A stretch of DNA of 54,767 bases from JACNIZ01 sp964344765 (GTDB lineage: Bacteria > Planctomycetota > UBA1135). The stretch spans positions 1 to 54,767 of the forward strand of contig CAYFOM010000032.1 of NCBI GenBank assembly GCA_964344765.1, given 5' to 3'. How positions within the stretch are numbered: position 1 is the stretch's first letter; every line of letters starts with the position of its first letter. A program made the position numbers and the translations under genes. A model generated the notes under the pieces. That model saw only the letters and a program-made list of their open reading frames with translations. It was not told the DNA's origin and did not search any database. Below are positions 25,542 through 33,897 of this stretch, piece by piece.

Positions 25542-26864
25542 ATGGATCTCTGCATGCCGATCCACCACTTCCGCCGCCGCGCCATCGTTTCCGCCGCTTT
25601 GCTGTGCATTGCGGCACTTCTTGTTGGAGCCGGAAACCCTGCACTCTTAGCGAAATCGGCGGCCGAAGAGTACGCCGATACCTTCGACACTCATTGGAAG
25701 CGTCTGCACGACGACTACCCATATTTCGACCTCTATGGCGTGGATTGGGATGAGGAGCGCGCCGAGCATCGGCCGTTGGCGTTGGCTGCAGAAAACGACA
25801 CCGAATTCGCTTGGGAGCTTGCACGACTCATTTCGGCGCTGCCCGATCCGCACGTTTCTTTTCGGCCGTCGATGAGCACGGTGAAGGGCAAGTGGTCAGT
25901 GCCGGATGCCGAGGTGCACTTTGTCGAACGCCGCCTGTTTGTCACTCGTTGGCCGAATGGTGCAGCGCCGACCTCGCCAGCGAAGTTTAAGGACGACCCA
26001 TTTGCTTATCCCGAAATCATCGCCATTCGGGGCGAGGCGCCAAGCATCACTACAGACATATTGGTCGCCGGTCCCGTCGGCACTTCCTTTGACATGCGCT
26101 TGCGCTGGCCTGATGGAACGGAAAGCGAACATGAGCTGCGTCGTCCTGATACTCCGAACCTTCCGCCACCGCCGAAGCATTTGGGCGATCAATGGCTGGT
26201 TAGCGGCAAGGTCGGATCGGTGGGTTACATTCACATCAAAACCTTTAGCCCGGATCTCGCGACTTTAGGACCCGATGGCAAGATCACGACGATGCTGCGC
26301 GCGGCGCTGAAGGATCTGGCGGATACCGATTCGATCATTCTTGATCTCCAGGGAAACGGCGGCGGTTTGGTGGCGGCTTCGGATCCATTTCTCGGACATT
26401 TCCTCAAGCGTGCGCAAAAATACAAATGGGGAAACGCCGGCGGCAAGCGGCGAATCATTCGCACGCAAAGACCTCGCTATGACGGCAAGGTTGTGGTCCT
26501 TGTCGACGAAGCCAGTGCCAGCGGAGGCGAATGGAGTGCGCGAATTCTGCGCGATGCCGGCCGAGCAACTGTCGTCGGCGGGCGCACCAAAGGGGCGGAA
26601 GCTGCGGTGCTGACCTCGGATGGACCGGATGGTTCGGTGGTGAAATTCAGCGGCTGGCCGATGATCGAACCCGGCGTCAAACCCTTTCAAAAGGTTGGGG
26701 TGGAGCTCGATCACTATCTCCCTCTACTCATTGCCGACGTCCATAAGATCGGTATCGAAGCAGCCACCGAAGCCGTGCGACGCGCGCGCTTGCAAAAGGC
26801 GATGGAGGTGGTGGGTGCGCCTGAATCCAGTTTTGACCCTCTATTTGAGCTGATGAATCTATAG
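25542..26864 (+). CDS. Secreted S41-family serine peptidase
   Basis: 440 residues, or 436 if ATG at 25554 is used. The signal peptide is RRRAIVSAALLCIAALLVGAGNP. A helical N-terminal domain and a short PDZ-less middle region lead to the S41 core (about 220-410): SVGYIHIKTFSPD, DSIILDLQGNGGG, VVVLVDEASASGGEW with Ser327 as the likely nucleophile, and VVGGRTKGAEA. This resembles the tail-specific/tricorn-core clan rather than classical CtpA. Likely a periplasmic protease. Its stop is 7 bp from the TPR-CHAT start, so both exported putative proteases should be cotranscribed. Confidence 0.88.
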   Translation: MDLCMPIHHFRRRAIVSAALLCIAALLVGAGNPALLAKSAAEEYADTFDTHWKRLHDDYPYFDLYGVDWDEERAEHRPLALAAENDTEFAWELARLISALPDPHVSFRPSMSTVKGKWSVPDAEVHFVERRLFVTRWPNGAAPTSPAKFKDDPFAYPEIIAIRGEAPSITTDILVAGPVGTSFDMRLRWPDGTESEHELRRPDTPNLPPPPKHLGDQWLVSGKVGSVGYIHIKTFSPDLATLGPDGKITTMLRAALKDLADTDSIILDLQGNGGGLVAASDPFLGHFLKRAQKYKWGNAGGKRRIIRTQRPRYDGKVVVLVDEASASGGEWSARILRDAGRATVVGGRTKGAEAAVLTSDGPDGSVVKFSGWPMIEPGVKPFQKVGVELDHYLPLLIADVHKIGIEAATEAVRRARLQKAMEVVGAPESSFDPLFELMNL

Positions 26865-26871
26865 TGAGTAG

Positions 26872-29800
26872 ATGACGATCGCAGCTTTTCTCGCGCTGGC
26901 CGCGTTGGGGCAATCCTCCGGCGCTCTGGAGGTAGGTGAAACAGTTGCGGGTGAAATCGGCGCGGACGCCGTCGAGGTTCACAGTCCAACTCTAGACGCG
27001 AATTACACTCAAGCGCCGACGGTAGGAAAGGATTTTCAGGTGCAGGTGGCGTTTGCCGGGGCATTCACCTTCGAGCTGCGTTCCTATGATTTCGACGCCT
27101 ACCTGGTTCTGCAAACCGAAGACGGCACCCTAATCGGCGAAGATGATGACAGCTTGATCGCGCAGCATTCGCGTTTAGTGGTCAAACTGGAAGCTGCTCA
27201 GACCTACACCGTGCGGGCATGTGCTTTGCATGGAGCTCGCGGCAAGTTTGAACTGACCTTTGTCGCGGGAGTGCCGGAAACCGTCACACCCGAGAGCCAA
27301 TTTCGAGCAGAAGAAGCCGACTTTTTTCTGCGGCTGGCTCACTACGAAATCAAATTCGGGGAACAAAGTGTCGAGTATGCAAACGCACAACTGTTTCTTG
27401 GCAATCTTTACTACAACCAAGGCAACCTAGCACTGGCGGAAGAGCAGTGGCAAAGCTCGTTGGCCATCTTTGAACAAGTACTCGGCAGCGAACATGCGCA
27501 AACAGCGACTTTGCTCAACAACCTTGCCATGCTTTTTGGTCGCCAAGGAAAGTTTCGGCAATCGTTGGAATACCATCAGCGTGCTCTGGGAATTCGTGAA
27601 AAGGTTCTTGGTCCAGTGCACGCCGAAACCGGCGCCAGCTTGAACAACCTTGCCACGCTTTATGAATCGCAAGGAATGTATGAGCAAGCATTGCCCCTTT
27701 ACCAACGCGCGGTCGACGTTTGGAAAAAGGTCTATGGCGAAGAGCATTTGCAAACTGCGATTGGAATGAGCAACTACGCCACCGTATTGCGTCGGCAAGG
27801 TGCGTATCAGGAGGCGTTGCCGCTTTATGAAAAAGCGGTCGGCATTATTGAAGAGAGCTTGGGTCCGGATCATCCACACACCGGAACCAGCTTGAGCAAT
27901 TTGGCAACGCTGTTGGATGCTCAAGGGAAGTTCGATCAAGGACTGCCGTTGCATCAACGGGCGTTGTCGATTTGGGAGGCGGCTTATGGGCCGGACCATC
28001 CGCAAACAGCGGCCGGGTTGAATCATTTGGGCACGCACTACTATTTCGTAGGGGCGTCCGCCGAAGCCCAACCATTGCTCGAGCGTTCATTGGCCATTCG
28101 CCAAAAGGTTTACGGCGCGCTGCATCCGGAAACGGCGACCAGTCGCAATAACTTGGCCAACCTTTATCTTGAGACCGAAGATTATGAGAAAGCGCTGCCG
28201 CTCCTAAAGCAGGCATTAGAAGCAATGGAATCCACTTACGGGCCCGAACACCCCGAAGCTGCGGCCATTCAAAATAATATTGCGAGCGTGTTCGAAGATT
28301 TGAAGGACTTCGACGAAGCCGGCCGGCGATACCAACGAGCTGTCGAAATTTGGGAGAATTCCTTTGGCGTCGATAACCCTAAAGCGATCGCCGGCATTTC
28401 CAATCTTGCCAAGTTTCATCTTGCGCATCGCAAGCATGATGCTGCGTTGCCGCTGTTCCAACGGGCTTTGGGTGGAACGCTCAGACTCTTGGATCGCGAG
28501 CTGCCGACGATGACCGAGGCGGGGCGGCTTCGGCTGCTGAAATTTACTGCCGACCCCGAACCGTTGCTGCAGTGTGCTGCGGGAATGGACGATGCTCCGC
28601 TGAAGGATATTTATTCACAATTCCAACAGTGGAAGGGCAAAGCAACACGGCTTCAAGCCGCCAGCGTGCAAATGGGGCAAACGGCTGATTCGGCGAAGGT
28701 TAAAAATCTAAAAGCAGACATTCAATCGGTTGCCGCGACATTGTCGGGCTTAGTTTTGCTGCCGCTCGCTAATCAAGCAGATGACCACGAGGCAAGCATC
28801 GCCGAATTGCGCCAGCACCGTTTGCGATTGGAGGGTGAGTTGAATCGAGCACTGGGCTTGGACTTAGTTTTGGCTGCGCCCAGTATTGGCGACGTCCAGA
28901 GAAGCCTTTCCCCCGATAGCGTACTGCTCGATTTTTACGTCGGCGACTTCGTTTATGCCTGGGTGCTTAAGCAATCCGGCGATCCGCAGTTGATTGCCCT
29001 AGGCAAGAGTGACGCTTTGCAACAAGCTCAAGCGGCGTATCTAAAAGTCCATGCTGTGCGCGGAGGGCGGTCGTTAAGTGCGAACACATCTAAGGATCCG
29101 GCGGCGGATTTATACGCCAAGTTGTGGCACCCCGTGCAAGATGCAGTCGGCGACGCCAAAACCATCTTGCTTTGCCCCGACGGCATGTTGTGTGAGCTGC
29201 CGTTTGGAATCTTGAAGCAAAGCGACGGCACCTTCCTGTTAGAAAAACACCGCTTCGTTTATTTATCCGACCCCACTCAACCCGTAGCTAGCACTGCTTC
29301 CGCCGCCAACGATGAAGGCTCGCTGCTTGTGGTTGGCGGTGTGAATTACTTCCGCCGCGATGACGTCGGCGTTGCCAACGCATCCGGCCCGTCGACGCGA
29401 TCCAGGGTCGGGGATTCGTGGAGCTCTCTTCCCGCGACCCGCGACGAGGTGCAATCGCTGCGTGATTTGCATGAATACGTGCTGGAGTGGACGAGTCCGT
29501 TGACCGTGGTGGAGGGCAAGGCGGCGACCGAAGAACGCATTCGCGCAGCGTTGCCCGGACAGCGCTATGTGCACATTGCCACCCATGGCTATTTTGAACC
29601 CGACCACTTACCGTCGTTGTTATTGGATGCGCAGGAAGAGCAAAGCCAAACTCAACTTGGACAGCAAAAGCGCGCCGTCGGCATGTTGCCGGGTTTGCTT
29701 TCGGGTTTGGTCTTCGCCGGCGTGAACGGCGAATTCGACCCCAGCCGCGATGATGGATATTTATCCGCCGAGGAAATCCAGCATCTCGATTTGTCGGCCT

Positions 29801-30117
29801 GCGATTTGGTCGTGCTTTCCGCCTGCGAAACCGCACTCGGCAGTGCCCGCGCCGGGGAAGGATTGATGTCGCTGCGGCGCGCGTTTTCAGTCGCCGGCGC
29901 CGATACCGTCGTCAGTTCGCTGTGGAAGGTCGACGACCAAGCAACCGCGCAGTTGATGAAGGATTTCTACGCCAACCTGTGGGAGAAGGGCATGAGCCGC
30001 GGCCAAGCACTGCATGAAGCCAAACTGCGCATGCTGCGCCGCAATCGGATTGATCACAACGGCGATGCCAAGCTCAGCACCTGGGGTGCATTTGTTTTGA
30101 GTGGAAAGTCGGATTGA
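26872..30117 (+). CDS. Secreted TPR-CHAT protein with PPC-like N-terminal domain
   Basis: 1081 residues. A short signal peptide (TIAAFLALAALGQSSGA) is followed by a ~110-residue beta domain like bacterial pre-peptidase C-terminal (PPC) domains (FTFELRSYDFDAYLVLQTEDG). Next come about nine kinesin-light-chain-type TPRs of 42 residues (about 165-555; AxSLNNLATLYESQGMYEQALPLYQRAV), a helical region and a C-terminal CHAT domain (about 770-1081). CHAT proteins are caspase-clan peptidases; the dyad is visible as His905 in IATHGYF and Cys985 in VVLSACETALG. CHAT proteins are usually cytoplasmic, so an exported one is noteworthy. Cotranscribed with the S41 protease. Substrate unknown. Confidence 0.9.
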   Translation: MTIAAFLALAALGQSSGALEVGETVAGEIGADAVEVHSPTLDANYTQAPTVGKDFQVQVAFAGAFTFELRSYDFDAYLVLQTEDGTLIGEDDDSLIAQHSRLVVKLEAAQTYTVRACALHGARGKFELTFVAGVPETVTPESQFRAEEADFFLRLAHYEIKFGEQSVEYANAQLFLGNLYYNQGNLALAEEQWQSSLAIFEQVLGSEHAQTATLLNNLAMLFGRQGKFRQSLEYHQRALGIREKVLGPVHAETGASLNNLATLYESQGMYEQALPLYQRAVDVWKKVYGEEHLQTAIGMSNYATVLRRQGAYQEALPLYEKAVGIIEESLGPDHPHTGTSLSNLATLLDAQGKFDQGLPLHQRALSIWEAAYGPDHPQTAAGLNHLGTHYYFVGASAEAQPLLERSLAIRQKVYGALHPETATSRNNLANLYLETEDYEKALPLLKQALEAMESTYGPEHPEAAAIQNNIASVFEDLKDFDEAGRRYQRAVEIWENSFGVDNPKAIAGISNLAKFHLAHRKHDAALPLFQRALGGTLRLLDRELPTMTEAGRLRLLKFTADPEPLLQCAAGMDDAPLKDIYSQFQQWKGKATRLQAASVQMGQTADSAKVKNLKADIQSVAATLSGLVLLPLANQADDHEASIAELRQHRLRLEGELNRALGLDLVLAAPSIGDVQRSLSPDSVLLDFYVGDFVYAWVLKQSGDPQLIALGKSDALQQAQAAYLKVHAVRGGRSLSANTSKDPAADLYAKLWHPVQDAVGDAKTILLCPDGMLCELPFGILKQSDGTFLLEKHRFVYLSDPTQPVASTASAANDEGSLLVVGGVNYFRRDDVGVANASGPSTRSRVGDSWSSLPATRDEVQSLRDLHEYVLEWTSPLTVVEGKAATEERIRAALPGQRYVHIATHGYFEPDHLPSLLLDAQEEQSQTQLGQQKRAVGMLPGLLSGLVFAGVNGEFDPSRDDGYLSAEEIQHLDLSACDLVVLSACETALGSARAGEGLMSLRRAFSVAGADTVVSSLWKVDDQATAQLMKDFYANLWEKGMSRGQALHEAKLRMLRRNRIDHNGDAKLSTWGAFVLSGKSD

Positions 30118-30151
30118 CTTTCTTATGCTGGTTGCAAGTACTTCACCTCTC

Positions 30152-30976
30152 ATGAAAATGAAAATTGCATTTGCTTCCTGCTCCAAAATCCAAGATCAAA
30201 AAGTTCAGCCTGCTTGGAAGGCGATCGAAGACGAAAGGCCCGATCACTTGCTGCTTCTTGGCGACAATGTGTATTCGCCAAATTTGAGGTGGAGCCACAA
30301 AAAGATGGAGAAGCGGTATATAGATCAGTTTCGCGAACCGCACTTTAAGAGCTTGATGGATGCGGTCCCGCACAACGCAGTTTGGGATGATCACGACTTT
30401 GGCCCGAATAATAAAAAGGGGGCTCATACCTCCGATAAAAAGCGGAATAAATCACGCGATCTGTTCCATCGCTATATGGATTGCTCCACGAACCTCCCAC
30501 ATGTTTATCACTCCTTCGAAAAGGGTGGCGTCAAGTTCATCATGTTGGACTGCCGATACTATCGCGAAAAACGAAAACGCGAGAATGCGACTATATTTGG
30601 CGTGGAGCAGGAGGAATGGTTAAAACGCGAGCTTAAGCATGAGAAAACTTTTACCGTGGTTTGCTGCGGGTCATGCCTGACTAGAGGTGGAGAACGGCTT
30701 GATAAGTATGGGGATTCCTATGACAGTTTGATCGATTCGTTACGGGCCCAACCTAGGACGTTGTTTTTGTCGGGTGACATTCACGAAAATGATTTTCATG
30801 ACCACGGCGGCTTCTTCGAGGCGACCTCTTCAGGAGTCGGGCGCGACGATTTGGACAACTTCGGCCTGATCACTTTCGCAGAAGACCGCGTTGTTGTGGA
30901 TCTGCGTGGGAATAAAAAGCGGGACAACCTCAAGAAGGTAATCGATGTTGCAACTTGGTCCCTAATCGAGGAATAG
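30152..30976 (+). CDS. PhoD-like metallophosphatase family protein
   Basis: About 274 residues from ATG at 30152 (MKMKIAFASCSK). Upstream in-frame starts (30101, 30125) overlap or abut the CHAT gene and lack support. The PhoD/alkaline phosphatase D fold is recognised by FASCSKIQDQ, DHLLLLGDNVY (metal-binding Asp), VPHNAVWDDHDFGPNN and LFLSGDIHENDFH, which supply the expected metal-ligand Asp and His residues. The family hydrolyses phosphomonoesters or diesters with a Fe/Ca centre. Most PhoD proteins are Tat-exported; this one has no leader and would be cytoplasmic. Lower GC than its neighbours suggests a different origin. Confidence 0.82.
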   Translation: MKMKIAFASCSKIQDQKVQPAWKAIEDERPDHLLLLGDNVYSPNLRWSHKKMEKRYIDQFREPHFKSLMDAVPHNAVWDDHDFGPNNKKGAHTSDKKRNKSRDLFHRYMDCSTNLPHVYHSFEKGGVKFIMLDCRYYREKRKRENATIFGVEQEEWLKRELKHEKTFTVVCCGSCLTRGGERLDKYGDSYDSLIDSLRAQPRTLFLSGDIHENDFHDHGGFFEATSSGVGRDDLDNFGLITFAEDRVVVDLRGNKKRDNLKKVIDVATWSLIEE

Positions 30977-31080
30977 GACTCTCTTCCCCGATGAATCGTA
31001 GACCTTAGGAGTTTTTCCGGATTCTGGGAAAGTTGGCGCCATCTGCCGGAATGAATAATTAATCACAACCTCCCTCGCTC

Positions 31081-32703
31081 ATGCCAAAACTAAATCTCCC
31101 CATTCTTGCTTCCCTCATTTTCGCCGTCCCGGCGGCTGCTCAAACTACGGAACGAGTCAGCGTCAGTGACACAGGCGCACAAGCAGATTCCTATTCCAGC
31201 CTGCCGGTAATCTCCGCCGATGGGCGATACGTCGCTTTTCACAGTAGGGCGTCAACTTTGGTTCCCGGCGACACCAACGGCTACGTTGATGTTTTTCTTC
31301 GCGATCGCCAGATGGGAACGACCACGCGGATCAGCGTGGACCACTTGGGCGGCCAACTAGCCCGCGGGGGGTTCGACCCATCTATATCCGCCGATGGCCG
31401 CTTCATTAGCTTCGGCAGCCACGACGATTTTGTCGTTCCTGGGGTAGGTGGGAATGCCAGAACTCAGGTATTTGTTTATGACCGGATTACGGGTCAGGTC
31501 GAATGCGCCAGCGTGAACGTACAAGGCGTAGAAGGCAACCAAGTTTGCACCGACGCCAGCATTTCGGCGGATGGACGAATGGTTGCTTTTGAAAGTCTTT
31601 CTTCGAATTTAACCCCTGGCGATACCAACGACCTAGTCGACGTTTTCGTGCGTGATATGCACACCGGCGAGGTCCATCGCGCCAGTGTGAACTCATTGGG
31701 GGATCAAACCACTGGCGGCGCATCGCTGGACCCGTCCATCTCATGCGACGGCCGCATGATTGCATTCCAAAGTTCAGCGAACAATTTGGCATCTGGTCTG
31801 AACTATGACGGGCCGAACATTTATGTGCACGATTTAGTGTCGGGTCAAACCAGGCTAGTCAGCGTTCGCTCCAACGGTGAATCTGGCAACGGTCCTAGTT
31901 TCACGCCGTTTATTTCATCGAACGGCCAAGTCATTGCCTTCCGCTCCAAAGCCTCCAATTTGGTCGCCGGTGATCAAAACAACCAGTTGGACATTTTCGT
32001 GCATCGTCTAGCAAGCGGGCAAACTAGTCGGGAAAGCGTGGACTACAACGGCGAGGAAATCCGCGGTGATCAACTCGTGCCTTCGTTGTCGGCTGACGGC
32101 CGCTTCCTTTGCTTCGCCAGTAACAGCAAGAACATCGTCACTTATGACGACAACAATAAATACGATGGTTTCATCCGCGACTTGGATACCGGCGACGCCA
32201 CGATCACAAGTCTGAGCAGCGCTCAACAGCAAGGCAACAACACCAGCTACGCTTATTCGATCTCTGCGAACGGTCGTTACTCTACTTTCTACAGCTATGC
32301 AGACAACCTAGTGCCTGGTGACACCAATGGCGAACTCGATGTATTCGTCCGCGATTTGGGTGTCGGTGCAATTGCCAACAGCATTGTTTTGACCGGTCCA
32401 ATTACCGCCGGCGTCGGCGATTCCGTCACATTGAGCTGGTTCGCGGCGCCGCCGAACTCAACCTACTGGCTTGGCTACTCCGAAAACCTGCAAGGCTCGC
32501 TGCATTCCAACGTTTGGTTCGAAATCGGTGATCCGGTAACCATTCTCGCCACTGGAACCAACAGCGCCGACGGCACCGGTTCCTTCACTTCCGCGCCCTT
32601 GCCGGCCAGCGCCGTAGGACGCGACCTTTTCCTCGAGCTGGGCGCCCGAGCAGCCAACGGCCGCGTTTTCGACAGCAACGCCAAAGTAGTTTCGGTTCGC
32701 TAA
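31081..32703 (+). CDS. Secreted PD40/TolB-type beta-propeller protein (paralogue 3)
   Basis: 540 residues with a signal peptide (LPILASLIFAVPAAAQ). Seven PD40-type blades follow, each with TERVSVSDTG/ERVSV-like lead-ins, VISADGRYVAFHS, LVPGDTNGxxDVFxRD. They are more divergent from one another than in paralogue 2. The C-terminal ~110-residue module (NSIVLTGPITAGVGDSVTLSW ... FLELGARAANGRVFDSN) closes the protein, as in paralogues 1 and 2. It is preceded by a 104-bp AT-richer region likely to contain its promoter. Exported, non-enzymatic by inspection. Confidence 0.86.
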   Translation: MPKLNLPILASLIFAVPAAAQTTERVSVSDTGAQADSYSSLPVISADGRYVAFHSRASTLVPGDTNGYVDVFLRDRQMGTTTRISVDHLGGQLARGGFDPSISADGRFISFGSHDDFVVPGVGGNARTQVFVYDRITGQVECASVNVQGVEGNQVCTDASISADGRMVAFESLSSNLTPGDTNDLVDVFVRDMHTGEVHRASVNSLGDQTTGGASLDPSISCDGRMIAFQSSANNLASGLNYDGPNIYVHDLVSGQTRLVSVRSNGESGNGPSFTPFISSNGQVIAFRSKASNLVAGDQNNQLDIFVHRLASGQTSRESVDYNGEEIRGDQLVPSLSADGRFLCFASNSKNIVTYDDNNKYDGFIRDLDTGDATITSLSSAQQQGNNTSYAYSISANGRYSTFYSYADNLVPGDTNGELDVFVRDLGVGAIANSIVLTGPITAGVGDSVTLSWFAAPPNSTYWLGYSENLQGSLHSNVWFEIGDPVTILATGTNSADGTGSFTSAPLPASAVGRDLFLELGARAANGRVFDSNAKVVSVR

Positions 32704-32805
32704 AGACTGCGACGTCCGGCTGGTAAAATAGGGGCTGCTGAATCTAAGCACGCCGCCGCATTTCCGCCCGAACCAACGGGCATTCCTCATCAGGATAATT
32801 TGATA

Positions 32806-33798
32806 ATGTCGCGGCTTCCTTACTTCGTGCTTCTGGTTTTTGCGCCCTTAGGATCCATGCTATCTGCCCAGGAGAGCGACTCCTGGCCACCGCATGTTTG
32901 GGCGGATGCCGTCATCCATTACGACCCGCTGTATTGGGGTGGACCTCCGCCGGACATTCAGCTCGACCCGGAGCAAGCACTGGGGCCGAATAACGCCAAC
33001 GGTGCGCCCGAAAACACGGTGTCGCTTGGTCATGGCGGTTTACTGCAGCTTGAGTTTCTCGATAACATCCTGACCAACTCCGGCCATATTCCATCGGACG
33101 ACCTCATCGTTTATGAGGCAGGTGGATATGAATCAACTTATGTTGCCCTCCGTGCGGCGAATCCGGAAACGGTGATCGAACTAGCATCAAAAGGCTACCT
33201 TCCAAACGCGGAGGGCTGGTTTGAGCTCGGCAACATCTGGGGTGGAACTCGTCACGTGGATATCGATGATTACTTCCTCGATTACCCGCCAGGCGCATTA
33301 CATTTCGACGCTATTCAAATCATCGACGATCCCTTCCAAGGTGGTTCCGGCGGTCCATCAACTGGTGCGGACATCGATGCTGTTGCCGTGCTTTCGGTTA
33401 TCCCGATTTTGTCTTTAAGCTCGAATCAAATTTCAGCAACAAGTGGCGAAGATTTAATTCTCGAAATTGACTTTCCAGGGTCGGAGGCAGGCATGCCATA
33501 CGCTGTATTGAGTGCCGCCGGTCGTGGCCCTACCCTAATCAATGGGTTTGAAATCCCACTCGATTTTGACCGCGGGCTCATCGCTGGCTTGAGCGGTTGG
33601 GCGCCTCCTATTGCCTACCGTTGGTTTGGCTTGCTCGACGCAAATGGCGATGGGCAAGCATTGGTCAAAAGCGATGCAAGGTTGGCACCTTTCGCTGGCC
33701 GTAGTGTTTACTTCGCCGTCCTTTCTTATGAAAAGATTGGCGTCGTCGAAGTTGGGCGCATGGTTTCGTTCGCTCACGAAGTCACAATCCTTCCCTAG
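32806..33798 (+). CDS. Secreted cell-surface protein with C-terminal module
   Basis: 330 residues from ATG at 32806 (a TTG six bases earlier is less likely). The signal peptide is MSRLPYFVLLVFAPLGSMLSAQ. The first ~190 mature residues resemble planctomycete 'cell surface protein' sequences: ADAVIHYDP, ALGPNNANG, VSLGHGGLLQLEF, DDLIVYEAGGYES and DIDAVAVLS, a lectin-like beta-sandwich pattern. A C-terminal ~110-residue module (SLSSNQISATSGEDLIL ... VYFAVLSYEK) follows and is distantly like those of the PD40 proteins. No catalytic residues identified. Its role on the surface is unknown. Confidence 0.78.
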   Translation: MSRLPYFVLLVFAPLGSMLSAQESDSWPPHVWADAVIHYDPLYWGGPPPDIQLDPEQALGPNNANGAPENTVSLGHGGLLQLEFLDNILTNSGHIPSDDLIVYEAGGYESTYVALRAANPETVIELASKGYLPNAEGWFELGNIWGGTRHVDIDDYFLDYPPGALHFDAIQIIDDPFQGGSGGPSTGADIDAVAVLSVIPILSLSSNQISATSGEDLILEIDFPGSEAGMPYAVLSAAGRGPTLINGFEIPLDFDRGLIAGLSGWAPPIAYRWFGLLDANGDGQALVKSDARLAPFAGRSVYFAVLSYEKIGVVEVGRMVSFAHEVTILP

Positions 33799-33897
33799 GC
33801 AGCGGTTTAAGCTTGGAAGAAAGGTGTCCAACTGTATCCGTGATCGATAGAATGCCCGCGATTCAAACCCTCCCCTAAACCACCCTCAGAATTTCCC

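Noticed and set aside
24313..25824. Extended N-terminus for the Gfo/Idh/MocA protein
   Set aside because: The extra 131 codons have no homology-like features and precede an obvious Tat signal starting at 25431.
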